6,520 nucleotides of DNA, from assembly GCA_019348475.1 (NCBI GenBank), contig JAHWJJ010000270.1, forward strand, positions 1 through 6,520, written 5' to 3'. The notes beneath the pieces were generated by a model. It did not search any database, was not told the DNA's origin, and was given only the letters and a program-made list of their open reading frames with translations. The position numbers were made by a program, and so were the translations under genes. Every line of letters starts with the position of its first letter. Position 1 is the first letter of the stretch. Below, piece by piece: positions 6,056 to 6,520 of this stretch. Source of the stretch: Gemmatimonadota bacterium (lineage in GTDB: Bacteria > Gemmatimonadota > Gemmatimonadetes > Longimicrobiales > Longimicrobiaceae).

Positions 6056-6291
6056 GCCAGCCGTATCACGTGTTCATCAAGGGGGGCGATTCCGTCCGCG
6101 AGGTAGAGGCGGCACTGGACGCGCTCAGGGGCCGCGGCGTGTCGCGGCAGGGCGCCGGGCTGTACAAGTGCATGTACGTGACGCGCGCCGACCAGACGGT
6201 GCTGATGACGGAATCCGGCGATACCGCCCTGGCGGCGGAGATGCGCGGCCGCCCGGGGTGGACGGAGCCCGGGGACCGGCCGCTGGAATGA
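6052..6291 (+). CDS. Small protein of unknown function coupled to the DUF3616 gene
   Basis: 79 residues, soluble, alternating charged and small residues: MSQPYHVFIKGG then a likely helix (14-27), a turn, YKCMYVTRADQTVLMTESGD (38-57, probably two strands), a short helix and a Pro-rich end. The layout beta-alpha-beta-beta-alpha resembles a small ferredoxin-like or ACT-like fold, but I recognise no family. ATG overlaps the preceding stop codon (ATGA at 6052-6055), and AGGA at 6042-6045 sits six bases upstream, supporting the start and translational coupling with the DUF3616 gene. Codon use resembles its neighbours. Both proteins of the pair begin Met-Ser-Gln, which is probably chance. The stop is followed after two bases by a heptanucleotide array. 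Confidence 0.75.
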   Translation: MSQPYHVFIKGGDSVREVEAALDALRGRGVSRQGAGLYKCMYVTRADQTVLMTESGDTALAAEMRGRPGWTEPGDRPLE

Positions 6292-6293
6292 GA

Positions 6294-6363
6294 GGGAACA
6301 GGGAATAGGGAATAGGGAATAGGGAATAGGGAATAGGGAATAGGGAATAGGGAATAGGGGATA
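6294..6363 (+). repeat. Heptanucleotide tandem array (GGGAATA)
   Basis: Eight perfect copies of GGGAATA at 6301-6356, flanked by one degenerate copy on each side (GGGAACA at 6294-6300, GGGGATA at 6357-6363): ten units, 70 bases. It starts two bases after the TGA of the small gene and is G-rich on that gene's sense strand. The pattern G3-N4-G3-N4-G3-N4-G3 is a classical G-quadruplex motif. Each junction contains TAG, so all three forward frames are closed within any three units. The perfect identity suggests recent expansion or active slippage. It resembles the STRR heptanucleotide repeats described in filamentous cyanobacteria. Confidence 0.97.
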
Positions 6364-6377
6364 GTATCTGACGAATG

Positions 6378-6404
6378 AAATCTCGCGCATGTTGCGCAAG
6401 ATTT
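6378..6404 (+). terminator. Hairpin after the heptanucleotide array
   Basis: AAATCT (6378-6383) pairs with AGATTT (6399-6404), then after a C/A mismatch GCGCA (6385-6389) pairs with TGCGC (6393-6397), with a three-base loop. The right arm ends in TTT followed by GTT, so it could terminate the DUF3616-small gene transcript, or act for a convergent gene beyond the window. From 6405 to the window end I see no gene, RNA or repeat that I can support. Confidence 0.45.
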
Positions 6405-6520
6405 GTTCGGCACCCGCTGGAGCCGTTGCAAACGCGGAGTTCGCCTGTCGGAATCGGAGCGGGTTGGAACCTGGCGCGGCTCACTCGTGGGGCTTCGGAA
6501 TCGCGTCGCGTGAGGGATGC

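Noticed and set aside
5905..6399. Minus-strand frames with repeated Pro-Tyr-Ser-Leu-Phe-Pro-Ile peptides
   Set aside because: They are translations of the GGGAATA array in antisense, a known kind of spurious gene model.

Overview
The window is very GC-rich bacterial chromosome with long antisense shadow reading frames on both strands. Seven protein-coding genes can be supported; one (a type IB topoisomerase) runs off the left edge. The gene mix (futalosine-route menaquinone enzyme, outer-membrane-type lipoprotein, bacterial TopIB, a sigma-54-type promoter) suggests a Gram-negative, menaquinone-using soil or environmental bacterium. Gemmatimonadota of the Longimicrobium kind is my best guess, from general resemblance only; no rRNA or marker gene here proves it.

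Layout. Positions 1-885 (minus): type IB DNA topoisomerase, C-terminus missing. 1059-1586 (minus): small membrane-anchored coiled-coil protein. 1587-1807: divergent intergenic region with a textbook sigma-54 (-24/-12) promoter facing right. 1808-2722 (plus): membrane-anchored SLT-type lytic transglycosylase, followed by a strong hairpin. 2723-3147: convergent intergenic region with two short-unit tandem arrays and two other inverted repeats. 3148-3846 (minus): proline-rich lipoprotein. 3960-4724 (plus): futalosine hydrolase MqnB. 4868-6055 (plus): DUF3616-type protein, overlapping by ATGA with a 79-residue protein of unknown function (6052-6291). 6292-6520: a perfect heptanucleotide array, a hairpin, and no recognisable gene.

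The genes look like independent housekeeping and cell-envelope units rather than one pathway; only the DUF3616 gene and the small gene after it are clearly co-translated. The most unusual property is that four different short tandem arrays (units of 7 or 8 bp) each sit at or just after a stop codon, and each is G-rich on the sense strand of the gene it follows. Three of the four carry a stop codon in every unit, and three form the sequence pattern of a G-quadruplex. I see no defence system, mobile element, CRISPR array, tRNA or rRNA.
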